Positions 9,551 to 17,686 of a DNA stretch of 43,738 bases are shown here, piece by piece. Positions within the stretch are counted from its first letter, which is position 1; each line of letters opens with the position of its first letter. Both the position numbers and the translations under genes were made by a program. This stretch comes from UBA2144 sp043819035 (GTDB taxonomy: Bacteria; Patescibacteriota; Gracilibacteria; Peribacterales; Peribacteraceae), in assembly GCA_043819035.1 (NCBI GenBank), contig JBDRFD010000029.1, positions 1-43,738 of the forward strand. The letters are read 5' to 3'. The notes under the pieces are model-generated. The model did no database searches. It had not been told where the DNA came from and worked only from the letters and a program-made list of their open reading frames with translations.

Positions 9551-11239
9551 ATGATGGCATCTCTTCCTTCGCAGGCAGCCCGAACAATGCGATGCGTCAT
9601 ACGGATGACACTTGTTATCGTACTGTTCGCACTGTCAATTTCCGCTTTCGCTGATGATACTGCCGTTGATAGCTTATGTAAGGGCGGAGAAGATGAGGCT
9701 GTGGAGGCGATCCTGAATTCCGTAACTCCCGTTTCCGCACACTTTACACAGAAAGTGCTCGACCGGGCGGAAAAGGGAATCGAGGAGGCATTCAGCCATA
9801 CTCAGACTTTCAATGACAAAGATTTTATGTCATGGGCAGAGCATACATTCCAGGCCTTCTCCGCAATTATCGATACCAAGTTGCGCCTGATCTATCAGGA
9901 ACGAGACTTAAGAGAAAATACAAGCTGCCTGCATATCGATCTTCTGCTGATCGAGACGATGATGGAAAAAGTTCGTTGCAAGATTCAGTTCGCGTTCGAA
10001 AAGAAGCAGCATGTCACCATCCTCCAACTCAAAGACATCATCATCTTCCTGAATGAATCGTATAACGATCTTTCGGAGGGTGCGCGGCACAACGCGTATG
10101 TGGCTTCGGGTTACCCGCAGAGCCGATCATTTGATGCCGATCCGGCCTGGTGCTGCCGTGACGGAAAGATGTGTGAATTATTCTACGAGCCGGGAGAGTG
10201 CGGCGGGAACAAAGAGGAAACCGTGTACTCATGCATGATTGAGACTGATTGCGGCTCCATGAAGCTTTGCCCTTTTCATTCGGACTATCTTCCCCCGTCT
10301 TCTTTCGGAAGCGGAGGGACTGTATTTGGGTACGGGTGTGATCTTGGAATCATCAGCCGCTACAGTTCCATCAGCGCTCCGGACTCTAAAATCGGAGATG
10401 CAATAAACGCGGAGGTAAAAGCCATGCGGGAATTAATCAATGAACGTGACAAATTTATTACGGACTCCATGCACCTAAAAGAAGACGCAACTAATCTTGA
10501 TCTCTGGATGGGAAGGGCTCCTTCTCCGAGACTTGAGTATTTTGGTATGACAGTCGACTCCCAACGTGAGCACTACACTGTCTTCGGATGCAGCGAAAGC
10601 CCATATGCATGGTCAGCTCCAATCTCGGACGAAGAAGAGGAAGAAGGAACCGACAGAACTCCGGACAGCCTCTGGCCGCCCATCTGGCCCGCCGGCGCAA
10701 TCCGGTGGCCGACATATGGAGCGTTCTCTTTTAATCGAAATGAGCTGCAGCTAATGAAGGAATATAGAAAGCTTCGCGAGGAATGGGGGAAGAGGAGGCC
10801 GCTCGCTTATGAGCTTCCTGATCAGTTTGGCTTCTACTTTTTCCTCCAGCTCTACTTCAGAGGGCAATTCAAGCTTTGGGACATATATCAAGAGCGCCTC
10901 ACAAGCACTATCGTCGCGCACGCAACCGATGTTCCCCGCCGCATAATCGCCGAGCTTACTCCACTGCGAGAAGCAGTAGGTGAATTCTCAACGTATGCAT
11001 CTGTTCTGCCGGCTGCCGATAGCGGGGCAGAAGCAAAAGGAGGCATCCGAGGTTTTGCCCGCGGGCTAGCATATTTCCTAAGACGCTCATGTATCACACG
11101 CCCGTGCAACGAGCGTCTCGAGCGCATCCTCAGGGTCGTCCTGCAGGACAAATGTTTCCCGTACACCGGCGGTAACTACAGCGGAAAGGTGTGGGAAGAT
11201 TGCAAGAAGGCAGCTGAGCTCGATGAATTTGCTCCTTGA
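9551..11239 (+). CDS. Secreted cysteine-rich protein, unknown family (fifth of five)
   Basis: The protein has 562 residues from the first of two adjacent ATGs at 9551, 1 bp after the previous stop. An upstream in-frame ATG at 9440 would overlap gene four and lose the signal peptide. The signal peptide spans residues 1-34, with basic residues up to R18, the core TLVIVLFALSIS and cleavage after AFA. The first third is helical. Residues around 195-235 hold a cysteine cluster (CCRDGKMC, CGGNK, CMIETDCGS, CPFH). The C-terminus has SCITRPCNERLERIL, reminiscent of the cysteine-bearing helices ending genes two and three. It closes the run; a long inverted repeat follows. Function unknown. Confidence 0.7.
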   Translation: MMASLPSQAARTMRCVIRMTLVIVLFALSISAFADDTAVDSLCKGGEDEAVEAILNSVTPVSAHFTQKVLDRAEKGIEEAFSHTQTFNDKDFMSWAEHTFQAFSAIIDTKLRLIYQERDLRENTSCLHIDLLLIETMMEKVRCKIQFAFEKKQHVTILQLKDIIIFLNESYNDLSEGARHNAYVASGYPQSRSFDADPAWCCRDGKMCELFYEPGECGGNKEETVYSCMIETDCGSMKLCPFHSDYLPPSSFGSGGTVFGYGCDLGIISRYSSISAPDSKIGDAINAEVKAMRELINERDKFITDSMHLKEDATNLDLWMGRAPSPRLEYFGMTVDSQREHYTVFGCSESPYAWSAPISDEEEEEGTDRTPDSLWPPIWPAGAIRWPTYGAFSFNRNELQLMKEYRKLREEWGKRRPLAYELPDQFGFYFFLQLYFRGQFKLWDIYQERLTSTIVAHATDVPRRIIAELTPLREAVGEFSTYASVLPAADSGAEAKGGIRGFARGLAYFLRRSCITRPCNERLERILRVVLQDKCFPYTGGNYSGKVWEDCKKAAELDEFAP

Positions 11240-11564
11240 GGAGCCGGAGATTAGGGGTTAGGCCGGAGGCCAGTCGCACATTACTCATCCTCCTAGACCA
11301 AACCCCTAATCTCTGGCTCCACAGAATATCTGGTAGGGGTTTGGCTTAAGAACGACAGTAAGGTTATAGGTGTTAGGTTAAATAGGTTTGGGGGATAGGT
11401 GTTTGGGTTGAAAGGTTATTATTAGCAACCTATTCCCTCATTACCTTTTCCCCAAACCCATCACCTATAACCTATAACCCTATCGTAAATAGTACTTCAT
11501 ATTTCCCTATAAGCTACCAGCCACAACCTAGTCTGCTAAACTATCACCAACTCCCCTCCTCACT
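11240..11564. repeat. Two long intergenic inverted repeats between the secreted cluster and the pilin gene
   Basis: The first hairpin runs from about 11237 to 11325: GGAGCCGGAGATTAGGGGTT pairs with AACCCCTAATCTCTGGCTCC. The second runs from about 11360 to 11490: GGTTATAGGTGTTAGG pairs with CACCTATAACCTATAACC, and the arms are built from short tandem units such as CCTATAA. No gene is seen. The first hairpin may end transcription of the cluster but lacks a T-run. Confidence 0.6.
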
Positions 11565-12014
11565 ATGAACCTCAAACAGCGCAACTCCTTCACCCGACTC
11601 CGCACACTCCGCCGAGGTTTCACCCTCCTCGAACTAATGATCGTGCTAGGAATATTCGGTATCCTCGCCCTCATCGTTCTGGTTGCAATAAATCCAACCA
11701 AACAACTAAGCGAAGCACGCGGCGCGAACCGTCATGCGTCCGTGAGGGAAATAGAGAACGCTGTCATCCAGTACATCATTGATGGAAATGCGCTCGCAGG
11801 TATCCCCGCGGGAAAAATAAACTCACAGGATATCTGCAGAACAGGAATCTCGGGTGCGTGTTACGAACTCGATGTCCTTTCTCCGACGTATTTAGTCTCA
11901 CTTCCCATCGACCCGGACGAAACGGACCCGGATCTCACGGGTTATCGAATTTACATGCTTGGCAGCTTCATCAAGGTCTGCTCGCCGAGGGTGGACACCG
12001 ATTGTGGGACGTAA
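11565..12014 (+). CDS. Type IV prepilin-like protein
   Basis: The protein has 149 residues. A basic leader ends at G18, followed by FTLLELMIVLGIFGILALIV, the class III signal of type IV pilins and pseudopilins. Prepilin peptidase would cut between G18 and F19, and E23 is the conserved Glu5 of the mature protein. The hydrophobic helix anchors the subunit and forms the fibre core. Residues 40-75 continue the amphipathic helix, then comes a short C-terminal domain with cysteines (ICRTGISGACYE, VCSPRVDTDC) that probably pair. CPR bacteria commonly encode type IV pili used for adhesion and DNA uptake. No assembly genes lie nearby. Its last ten codons recur 450 bp downstream (12431-12463). No Shine-Dalgarno site is visible. 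Confidence 0.88.
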   Translation: MNLKQRNSFTRLRTLRRGFTLLELMIVLGIFGILALIVLVAINPTKQLSEARGANRHASVREIENAVIQYIIDGNALAGIPAGKINSQDICRTGISGACYELDVLSPTYLVSLPIDPDETDPDLTGYRIYMLGSFIKVCSPRVDTDCGT

Positions 12015-12085
12015 AGAAAGGGTAAAGTGTAAGGGGTAAGGGGAAAGGGGAAAGGGAAAATGTCTGAACCGTAGATTACGAACAA

Positions 12086-12248
12086 TGTCTGAATCACGGA
12101 TATTACCTCTCCCCTCGATCCCCTCTCCACAGGAGAGGGGAAGCTCTGTTATTGCAGAAAACAGAGTTTTTACTTGTTAAACGAAGCTCCCCTTCCTCCC
12201 GTGGAGGAAGGGGCCGGGGGATGGAGGTAAAATCCGTGATTCAGACAA
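12086..12248. repeat. Nested palindrome: MITE-like copy 2 inside TGTCTGAATCACGGAT arms
   Basis: The outer arms are TGTCTGAATCACGGAT at 12086 and ATCCGTGATTCAGACA ending at 12248. Inside them, 12104-12229 repeats the design of 1041-1164: CCACAGGAGAGGGGAAGCT, a central ACAGAG segment, then AGCTCCCCTTCCTCCCGTGG. The outer arm family recurs at 20704-20820 and, in changed form, at 35953-36054. Confidence 0.6.
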
Positions 12249-12430
12249 CGTAAGAAGTTATGACAGAGATAAGTCTGAAACTAGGATTTGAAAGATTATC
12301 GACCTTCGCCTCTTGGCTACTAGGGACAAACTATGCTACGACCGATAAGAAAGGATTAAAGGATTAGCATGATTAATCTAGTTAATCCTTTAATCATGTG
12401 AATCATGGTCCCAGACAATTTGCTATCAGT

Positions 12431-12463
12431 TCGCCGAGGGTGGACACCGATTGCGGAACGTAA
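12431..12463 (+). pseudogene. Detached copy of the pilin gene 3' end
   Basis: These 33 bases encode SPRVDTDCGT plus stop, the same last ten residues as the pilin gene (11982-12014). The two coding differences are synonymous third-base changes (TGT/TGC, GGG/GGA). Similarity continues past the stop into the following purine-rich repeat for a further 40 bases or so. Nothing upstream encodes the rest of a pilin. Confidence 0.8.
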
Positions 12464-12584
12464 AAAAGAGTAAAGTGTAAGGGGTAAGGGAAAAAGGGTA
12501 AGGGGAAAACGAATTTAATCAAGTTTTCCACTTTCCCTTTTCACTTTTCAGTTTCTTTCCGTTTCCCTTTACCCTTTTCCCCTT

Positions 12585-12590
12585 TAGAAT
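12585..12590 (+). promoter_or_regulatory. -10 box of dnaE
   Basis: TAGAAT ends 9 nt before the ATG at 12600, in a position that predicts a leaderless or nearly leaderless mRNA. The upstream region is pyrimidine-rich and shows no good -35. Confidence 0.4.
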
Positions 12591-12599
12591 CAACTCTCT

Positions 12600-15500
12600 A
12601 TGCAGCCCTCCGATTTCGTCCACTTACATTGCCACTCGACATATTCCTTGCTCGAAGCCCTACCAAGCCCTGCAGAGATTGTCGAACGTGCAAAAGAGCT
12701 CAAACAAACGGCCGTGGGAATCGCGGATAAGGGCTACACCTACGGGCTCGTGGAATTCTATAAGGTCGCGAAGGAGCAGGACATCAAGCCGATTTTGGGA
12801 ATGACAACATATGTTGCGGCACGATCGCGCCACGACCGCGAACGCGGGGTGGACTCGAAGCGTTACCCGCTTGTTCTCCTCGCAGAGACACAGGAAGGTT
12901 ACTCCAACCTATTAAAGCTTGCGACATTCGCCGCACTCGAAGGCATGTACTACAAGCCGCGTGTCGACAAAGAGCTTCTCAAAAAATATGGGAAAGGATT
13001 GATCGCACTAAGCGGACCAATCAGCGGTGCAATCCCAAGGGCGGCACTCGCAGAAGATGGAGAAGCACTCACGAAGCTGGCTGAGGAGTATTGGTCATTC
13101 TTCGGCAAAGAGAATCTCTATTTTGAATTGATGGATTTGCCGGAAGTTGCAGGGCAAGCGGAGGTGAATCAACAACTCATTAAATGGGGAAATGAACTCG
13201 ATGTGCCGCTGGTCGCAACATGCAACAGCCACTACTGCCGTCCGGGGGATAGTGAAGCGCACGATGTGCTGCTGTGTATTCAGAAGAACGCGAATGTAAC
13301 TGACCCGAGCCGCTTTTCCATGCGAGACACGGACTTCTCCATGCGCCCGTTTGAAGAGTTGGAGAAAGCTTTCGAGCATGCACCACAGGCTCTGGAAAAT
13401 ACACGTGTGATTGCAGACCGTTGTGACGTCACATTGGAATTTGGAAAGTACCATATCCCCCGCTTCCCTCTCCCAAAAGGGACAACAGAGGAACAAGAGC
13501 TGAAACGGCTCGCCGAAGAAGGCCTGAAGAAACGCTACAGAAAACCCACCAAAGAGCATCGAGAACGTTTGGATTATGAATTGAAAATCATCGAACAAGT
13601 TGGCTTTGCCGGGTACTTCCTGATCGTCTCGGACTTTGTAAACGAAGCAAAGAGCAGAGGGATTACCGTAGGACCGGGGCGAGGATCTGCTGCAGGTTCG
13701 ATCATTGCTTATTGTTTAGGAATAACCGGACTTGATCCGCTCGAACACGGACTTTTCTTCGAACGTTTCCTGAATCCTGAGCGTATCTCGATGCCCGACT
13801 TTGATATCGACTTCGCCGACACGCGCAGAGATGAAGTACTCGAGTACGTTCGCGGGAAATATGGAGAAGATCATGTTGTGCAAATCTGCACCTTTGGAAC
13901 ATTGGCAGCCAGAGCCGCTGTAAAAGACGTCGGTCGTGCGTACGGCGTTCCATTCTTGGAGATGAATACGCTTGTAAAATTCATTCCGGAGCGCCCGGGC
14001 ACCACACTCGCGGAGGCACTGGAAACGAGCGAACTCAAGGCCGCCTACGATAGCAACAAGACGTATAAGCAGATCATTGATACGGCGCTCAAACTTGAAG
14101 GAAAAGCTCGACACGTTTCAGTCCATGCATGCGGCGTGATCATTACCGAAGAGCCGGCAGTGCATAACACCGCCCTTCAGCGCGCGCCAAAAGATGACCT
14201 GACGATAATCACACAAACCGCTGCCAAACCATTGGAAGCGTTGGGCTTGCTGAAAATGGACTTCCTGGGGCTGATGAACCTCACAGTAATCCAGACAACA
14301 CTTAAAATTATCGAACGAATCGATAAGAAAAAACTTGATATTTCTTCCATCCCCCTCGACGACAAAAAAACCTACGCGCTTTTGCAGCGCGGCGATACAA
14401 CCGGCGTCTTCCAGTTGGAATCCGGAGGAATGCGCCGGTACTTAAAGCAACTCAAACCAACGGAGTTCGAGGATATCACCGCGATGATCTCACTCTTCCG
14501 CCCGGGCCCCATGGAATGGATACCCAGCTTCATCAAACGCAAGCACGGCAAAGAGGAAGTGAAGTACATACACAAAGATCTGGAGCCGATCCTCAAGCCC
14601 ACACATGGTATCGGAGTTTATCAGGAGCAAATTCTGCAGATGGCACAGACCTTTGCGGGGTTTAGCCTGGGTGAGGCGGACCTCCTGCGTCGTGCCATCG
14701 GGAAAAAGATAAAAAAGGAGCTCGACGCACAGCGTGAAAAGTTTATTGAGGGTTCCAAAAAACAGGGATATGACGAAAATCTTGCTATCAAGATCTTTGA
14801 CGACGTAGTAATGCCCTTTGCGGGATACGGGTTTAATAAATCACATGCCGCGGGTTATGCGCGCATCTCTTACGAGACCGCTTACCTAAAAGCAAACTAC
14901 CCTGCGGAGTTTATGGCGGCGCTCCTGAGTAGTGACGCGCAGAGAACTGATCGTGTGATGATCGAAATCGAGGAATGCCGCACGATGGGAATGGAGGTGC
15001 TGCCTCCTGACATTAATGAGTCGCTCAGGCACTTTACTGTGGTCCCAGGAACTGACAATCTGACCAAATCAGAAATCAGAAATCAGAAATCACAAAACAT
15101 TCGCTTTGGGCTGACCGCTATTAAAGGTATTGGGGACAGTACCGTTCAACAGGTGATCGCCATCCGTGATGAAGGCGGCAAGTTTGAAAGTATTGAGGAT
15201 TTCGCCAAACGCATTCCCGCAAAGATTCTAAACAAGAAGCTCTTGGAATCGCTCGCGAAGTCAGGTGCGCTCGACTGTTTTGGAGAGCGTCATGTGCTTG
15301 TAGAACACTACGACAGTATCGTGAACTTTGCGAAAGCTTTTGGTGATGTGAGCAGCTCTCAGACCAATCTCTTCGCAGGGATGGACGAAGCGATGACCGC
15401 GCCTACACTTGAATTCCCTGAAACAAAGGAGGCCTCGCTGCAACAGAAACTACAATGGGAAAAGGAAACGCTTGGTCTGTATGTTTCCAGCCACCCGCTC

Positions 15501-16406
15501 GCAGGCCTAAAGAAGTACATAGGCAAGAAGGCGCAGTTGGTCGCCAACCTCACAACGAAAGAAGTCGGTAAGAAGGTGACACTCGCCGGCATTGTGGAAG
15601 GGGTAAAGAAAATTACTACGAAGAAGGGGGAAACAATGGCAATCGTGTTCCTGGAAGATCCGACCGGAAAAATAGAAATCACGCTTTTTCCGCGAACATA
15701 TGCAGAAGCGGCTGAGTTTTTGGAAGAGCCTGATGTTGTCCTTGTCGCAGCCGGAATGCTCGACTACCGCGCAGGCCAGCTCCAGATGCGTGCCAACGCG
15801 GTGAAGAAGGCATCACTTTCCACAATGATTTCTCACGCCAAAGAGCAGGGATTCTTCGATGAGGAAGAGGCCAAAAAAGGAATCTCCTTCGTCAAACCTA
15901 TTCTGGACGAAGAGGAGCAGGTGGAGGTTCTGGATGAGGAAGGCAATGTGGTCGCAGGAGAAACTGTCACAATCAGTGAAGGAAAGGAGGAAGAGGAATA
16001 TTTGGGGCCGTTGGGTTCGTGGATCATCGGAGGAATGGATACTACTGATGTTTTGAAAGTTATTGGATTATATAAAGTCCCGGAATCAGGAATCAGGAAT
16101 CAGGAATCTGAAAATTCCAAGAAACAATCCCCGAATTCCAAATCCCTGATTCCTGATTCCACCCCAAAAACGGAAGAAATAACATCTCCCACCCACATTT
16201 CTATCCACACGATTGAACTCCCCGAGCGCGCACCGAAGAAAATGCTCCTGGATCTTAAAAAGGTTCTCGAAACATTTCCCGGAAAAGAGAAGGTGCAGCT
16301 TAAGATTGGCAAGCAACTCATTCCCCTTCCCATGACCGTTAGTTATTCAACCATTCTGCTCAAGAAGGTCGATGAAGTGATTGAAAAGTATTCCGCTGTT
16401 GCATGA
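12600..16406 (+). CDS. dnaE: DNA polymerase III alpha subunit
   Basis: The protein has 1268 residues and is the replicative polymerase catalytic subunit. The N-terminal PHP domain starts with HLHCHSTYSLLEAL, but the second motif reads GIADKG where active PHP domains have a histidine after the aspartate, so metal binding may be partly lost. The palm motif PDFDIDF places catalytic aspartates at 402 and 404; KMDFLGL carries another conserved aspartate. Helix-hairpin-helix and OB domains follow (VTLAGIVEGVKKI, KIEITLFPRTYAEA). It is about 100 residues longer than E. coli DnaE. Two insertions are encoded by 7-nt tandem repeats: residues around 823-833 (15067-15094) and 1160-1188 (16082-16160). They should be disordered linkers. 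The stop is TGA. It is followed directly by a TsaC-family gene. Confidence 0.97.
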   Translation: MQPSDFVHLHCHSTYSLLEALPSPAEIVERAKELKQTAVGIADKGYTYGLVEFYKVAKEQDIKPILGMTTYVAARSRHDRERGVDSKRYPLVLLAETQEGYSNLLKLATFAALEGMYYKPRVDKELLKKYGKGLIALSGPISGAIPRAALAEDGEALTKLAEEYWSFFGKENLYFELMDLPEVAGQAEVNQQLIKWGNELDVPLVATCNSHYCRPGDSEAHDVLLCIQKNANVTDPSRFSMRDTDFSMRPFEELEKAFEHAPQALENTRVIADRCDVTLEFGKYHIPRFPLPKGTTEEQELKRLAEEGLKKRYRKPTKEHRERLDYELKIIEQVGFAGYFLIVSDFVNEAKSRGITVGPGRGSAAGSIIAYCLGITGLDPLEHGLFFERFLNPERISMPDFDIDFADTRRDEVLEYVRGKYGEDHVVQICTFGTLAARAAVKDVGRAYGVPFLEMNTLVKFIPERPGTTLAEALETSELKAAYDSNKTYKQIIDTALKLEGKARHVSVHACGVIITEEPAVHNTALQRAPKDDLTIITQTAAKPLEALGLLKMDFLGLMNLTVIQTTLKIIERIDKKKLDISSIPLDDKKTYALLQRGDTTGVFQLESGGMRRYLKQLKPTEFEDITAMISLFRPGPMEWIPSFIKRKHGKEEVKYIHKDLEPILKPTHGIGVYQEQILQMAQTFAGFSLGEADLLRRAIGKKIKKELDAQREKFIEGSKKQGYDENLAIKIFDDVVMPFAGYGFNKSHAAGYARISYETAYLKANYPAEFMAALLSSDAQRTDRVMIEIEECRTMGMEVLPPDINESLRHFTVVPGTDNLTKSEIRNQKSQNIRFGLTAIKGIGDSTVQQVIAIRDEGGKFESIEDFAKRIPAKILNKKLLESLAKSGALDCFGERHVLVEHYDSIVNFAKAFGDVSSSQTNLFAGMDEAMTAPTLEFPETKEASLQQKLQWEKETLGLYVSSHPLAGLKKYIGKKAQLVANLTTKEVGKKVTLAGIVEGVKKITTKKGETMAIVFLEDPTGKIEITLFPRTYAEAAEFLEEPDVVLVAAGMLDYRAGQLQMRANAVKKASLSTMISHAKEQGFFDEEEAKKGISFVKPILDEEEQVEVLDEEGNVVAGETVTISEGKEEEEYLGPLGSWIIGGMDTTDVLKVIGLYKVPESGIRNQESENSKKQSPNSKSLIPDSTPKTEEITSPTHISIHTIELPERAPKKMLLDLKKVLETFPGKEKVQLKIGKQLIPLPMTVSYSTILLKKVDEVIEKYSAVA
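15067..15094 (+). repeat. Heptamer tandem repeat inside dnaE
   Basis: Four units of AATCAGA (the last is AATCACA) are read in frame as part of dnaE, giving a short Glu/Arg/Asn/Gln/Lys/Ser linker. Intergenic gaps of this window contain micro-repeats of the same style. Confidence 0.8.
16082..16160 (+). repeat. Heptamer repeat and inverted repeat inside the dnaE 3' region
   Basis: Four tandem units of GGAATCA (the last GGAATCT) at 16082-16109 are followed by CTGATTCCTGATTCC at 16146-16160, so the two arms can form a hairpin. The whole segment is in frame in dnaE and encodes a Ser/Pro/Asn-rich linker ahead of the C-terminal domain. Confidence 0.8.
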
Positions 16407-16425
16407 TATATACTATCTATGAAAT

Positions 16426-16508
16426 GGTTGGACGGTTCTAAAGTGGCAACAAGCCTGAGAATCGCTTGCGAGCCATCCAGCCATCCAACTATCCAGCCAT
16501 CCAACCAC
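16426..16508 (+). repeat. Octamer repeat palindrome just before the tsaC-like start
   Basis: GGTTGGACGGTT near 16426 faces four TCCAGCCA/TCCAACCA-type octamers at 16476-16507, and the ATG at 16509 follows at once. If transcribed from the TATACT at 16409-16414, the 5' leader would fold into a hairpin that covers the start region. Confidence 0.55.
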
Positions 16509-17096
16509 ATGCAGATCCTCACTCCATCAGAAGCGGCCATAAACGTTGCCCTCCAAACCCTCGAAGATGGCGGAATAGTCGCACACGCGACAGAAACCTG
16601 CTACGGCCTTGCCTGTGATATGACAAATCCGGAAGCAGTCGAAAAGCTCTTTCTCATTAAAGAGCGAAATCCAAACCAGCCCATAAGCGCACTCTTCCCC
16701 ACTGTCGAAGCAACCGAAGGGTGGGTGGAGTGGAACGATGAAGCACGTGAGCTTGCAGCCAAGGAACTCCCCGGCCCTCTCACCATTGTTCTACCATGTA
16801 TTAAAGAAGAAATCTTCCCCACATCACCACTCCATTATTCCACCACGCTCGGCATCCGTGTTTCCTCTCATCCAATTGCTAAAGAACTTTCTGAAAAGTT
16901 TGGTAAGCCCATCAGTACCACTTCAGCCAATGTTTCCGGAGAACCATGTTCTTACAGTGCAGAAAATATTATCGGACAGTTCAAAGACAAAGAGCATAAA
17001 CCAGACCTTATTTTGGATAGCGGGCAGCTGGAAGAGAGATCTCCTTCGAAGGTTGTGTCGTTTATAAAAGATGAACCGCAGGTGTTGCGGTATTGA
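16509..17096 (+). CDS. tsaC: Threonylcarbamoyl-AMP synthase family protein (TsaC/Sua5/YrdC)
   Basis: The protein has 195 residues. The family makes threonylcarbamoyl-AMP from threonine, bicarbonate and ATP, the first step of the t6A37 modification of ANN-decoding tRNAs. Recognised parts are the GGIVAHATETCYGLACD motif near the start, KERNPNQPISALF (the family K-x-R-x-x-x-P region), GPLTIVLPC, LGIRVSSHPI and STTSANVSGEP, the conserved SxxN element. The length fits a single YrdC domain without the extra Sua5 domain. An in-frame ATG at 16419 would add 30 residues encoded by an octamer repeat and sits too close to a -10 box (16409-16414), so I place the start at 16509. The gene follows dnaE by about 100 bp. 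YciO-type relatives cannot be excluded. Confidence 0.88.
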   Translation: MQILTPSEAAINVALQTLEDGGIVAHATETCYGLACDMTNPEAVEKLFLIKERNPNQPISALFPTVEATEGWVEWNDEARELAAKELPGPLTIVLPCIKEEIFPTSPLHYSTTLGIRVSSHPIAKELSEKFGKPISTTSANVSGEPCSYSAENIIGQFKDKEHKPDLILDSGQLEERSPSKVVSFIKDEPQVLRY

Positions 17097-17120
17097 GAAA
17101 TAGTAGTAAACTGATCGTCC

Positions 17121-17126
17121 TATTCT
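17121..17126 (+). promoter_or_regulatory. -10 box of the gene at 17136
   Basis: TATTCT ends 9 nt before the ATG, with no Shine-Dalgarno site between them. Confidence 0.35.
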
Positions 17127-17135
17127 CCATTCATT

Positions 17136-17447
17136 ATGACTAGAATTGATACTAGCTCCATGGTCTCACATTGGTTGGATACCACAAATCGAACTGGAGC
17201 AACTGTTTTGGCTTCAATGAACGGATTACCGCCTGAAACTCAACTCCTAATGATGCAAAAACTTGCCGAGATGCGAGCAGGAACCCATTTGTTGGCCTCA
17301 AAAGCTTTCAGTATGGATGCCTTCCTGCACGAAATGGATCAGGAACTTCTCAGAAGAACGAGAGAACATTATCATCCAAATCCACTTCCTAAAGAAATTG
17401 AAGAAATCTTTCGTAGAAAAGGAGATCCAGACTCAGGCGAAAATTAA
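17136..17447 (+). CDS. Small hypothetical protein (103 residues)
   Basis: Not recognised. The predicted protein is mainly helical, soluble and slightly basic toward the C-terminus (LLRRTREHYHPNPLPKEIEEIFRRKG), without signal peptide or membrane segment. A -10-like TATTCT lies 9 nt before the start, supporting expression. It is followed by a 29-nt perfect hairpin and an integrase fragment, so its 3' end may have been altered by insertion-sequence activity. Real coding status is likely but unproven. Confidence 0.5.
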   Translation: MTRIDTSSMVSHWLDTTNRTGATVLASMNGLPPETQLLMMQKLAEMRAGTHLLASKAFSMDAFLHEMDQELLRRTREHYHPNPLPKEIEEIFRRKGDPDSGEN

Positions 17448-17459
17448 ACATATAATAAA

Positions 17460-17488
17460 CGCAGCTGCGACGCGGCGTCGCAGCTGCG
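17460..17488. repeat. Perfect 13-bp-arm palindrome
   Basis: CGCAGCTGCGACG is followed by a CGG loop and the exact reverse complement. No T-run follows, so it is not a standard intrinsic terminator. It sits at the left edge of the integrase remnant and may be part of the event that truncated it. Confidence 0.7.
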
Positions 17489-17655
17489 TACTGGAACCGG
17501 AGAAATTCAATTCCATTCTCATGGACTGGCTGGTCTGGTACAACTGTGAAAGGCCACATTATGCTCATAAACTGGAAACCCCACTCCAATTTCTGTTATC
17601 CTTCTCCAAGACCCAGCAGGAGTGCAATTACAGGTGGACCGATACATACACTTGA
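17485..17655 (+). pseudogene. Remnant of an insertion-sequence integrase (C-terminal end)
   Basis: The frame encodes the tail typical of rve-type (DDE) integrases of the IS3/IS481 kind: FNSILMDWLVWYNCERPHYA, then LETPLQFLL. In these transposases the YNxxRPHxxL...TP pattern closes the catalytic core. Everything upstream, including the DDE residues, is missing, and the frame runs back into a palindrome. It is a fossil of a once larger insertion sequence. Confidence 0.7.
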
Positions 17656-17680
17656 CTTACAAGTAGGTGTAGTATACGTT
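17652..17680 (+). promoter_or_regulatory. Promoter of the gene at 17687
   Basis: TTGACT (17652-17657), a 17-bp spacer and TACGTT (17675-17680). The ATG at 17687 begins 6 nt after the -10 box, so transcription would start at about the start codon. This favours 17687 over the ATG at 17681. Confidence 0.5.
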
Positions 17681-17686
17681 ATGCTC

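Larger units (their letters stand above)
12015..12599. other. 585-bp repeat-rich gap between the pilin gene and dnaE
   Basis: No gene is seen. In order it holds an A/G-rich micro-repeat (AAGGGGT/AAGGGGA units), a nested palindrome with a MITE-like core (12086-12248), a palindrome of GGATTAAAGGATTAGCATGA with TTAATCCTTTAATCATG (about 12350-12410), a detached copy of the pilin 3' end (12431-12463), then a second A/G-rich micro-repeat facing its pyrimidine complement just before dnaE. Confidence 0.7.

Noticed and set aside
1292..11239. Secreted cluster as a conjugation or type IV secretion operon
   Set aside because: No ATPase, VirB- or Tra-like motif, coupling protein or multi-span membrane protein is present in the cluster.
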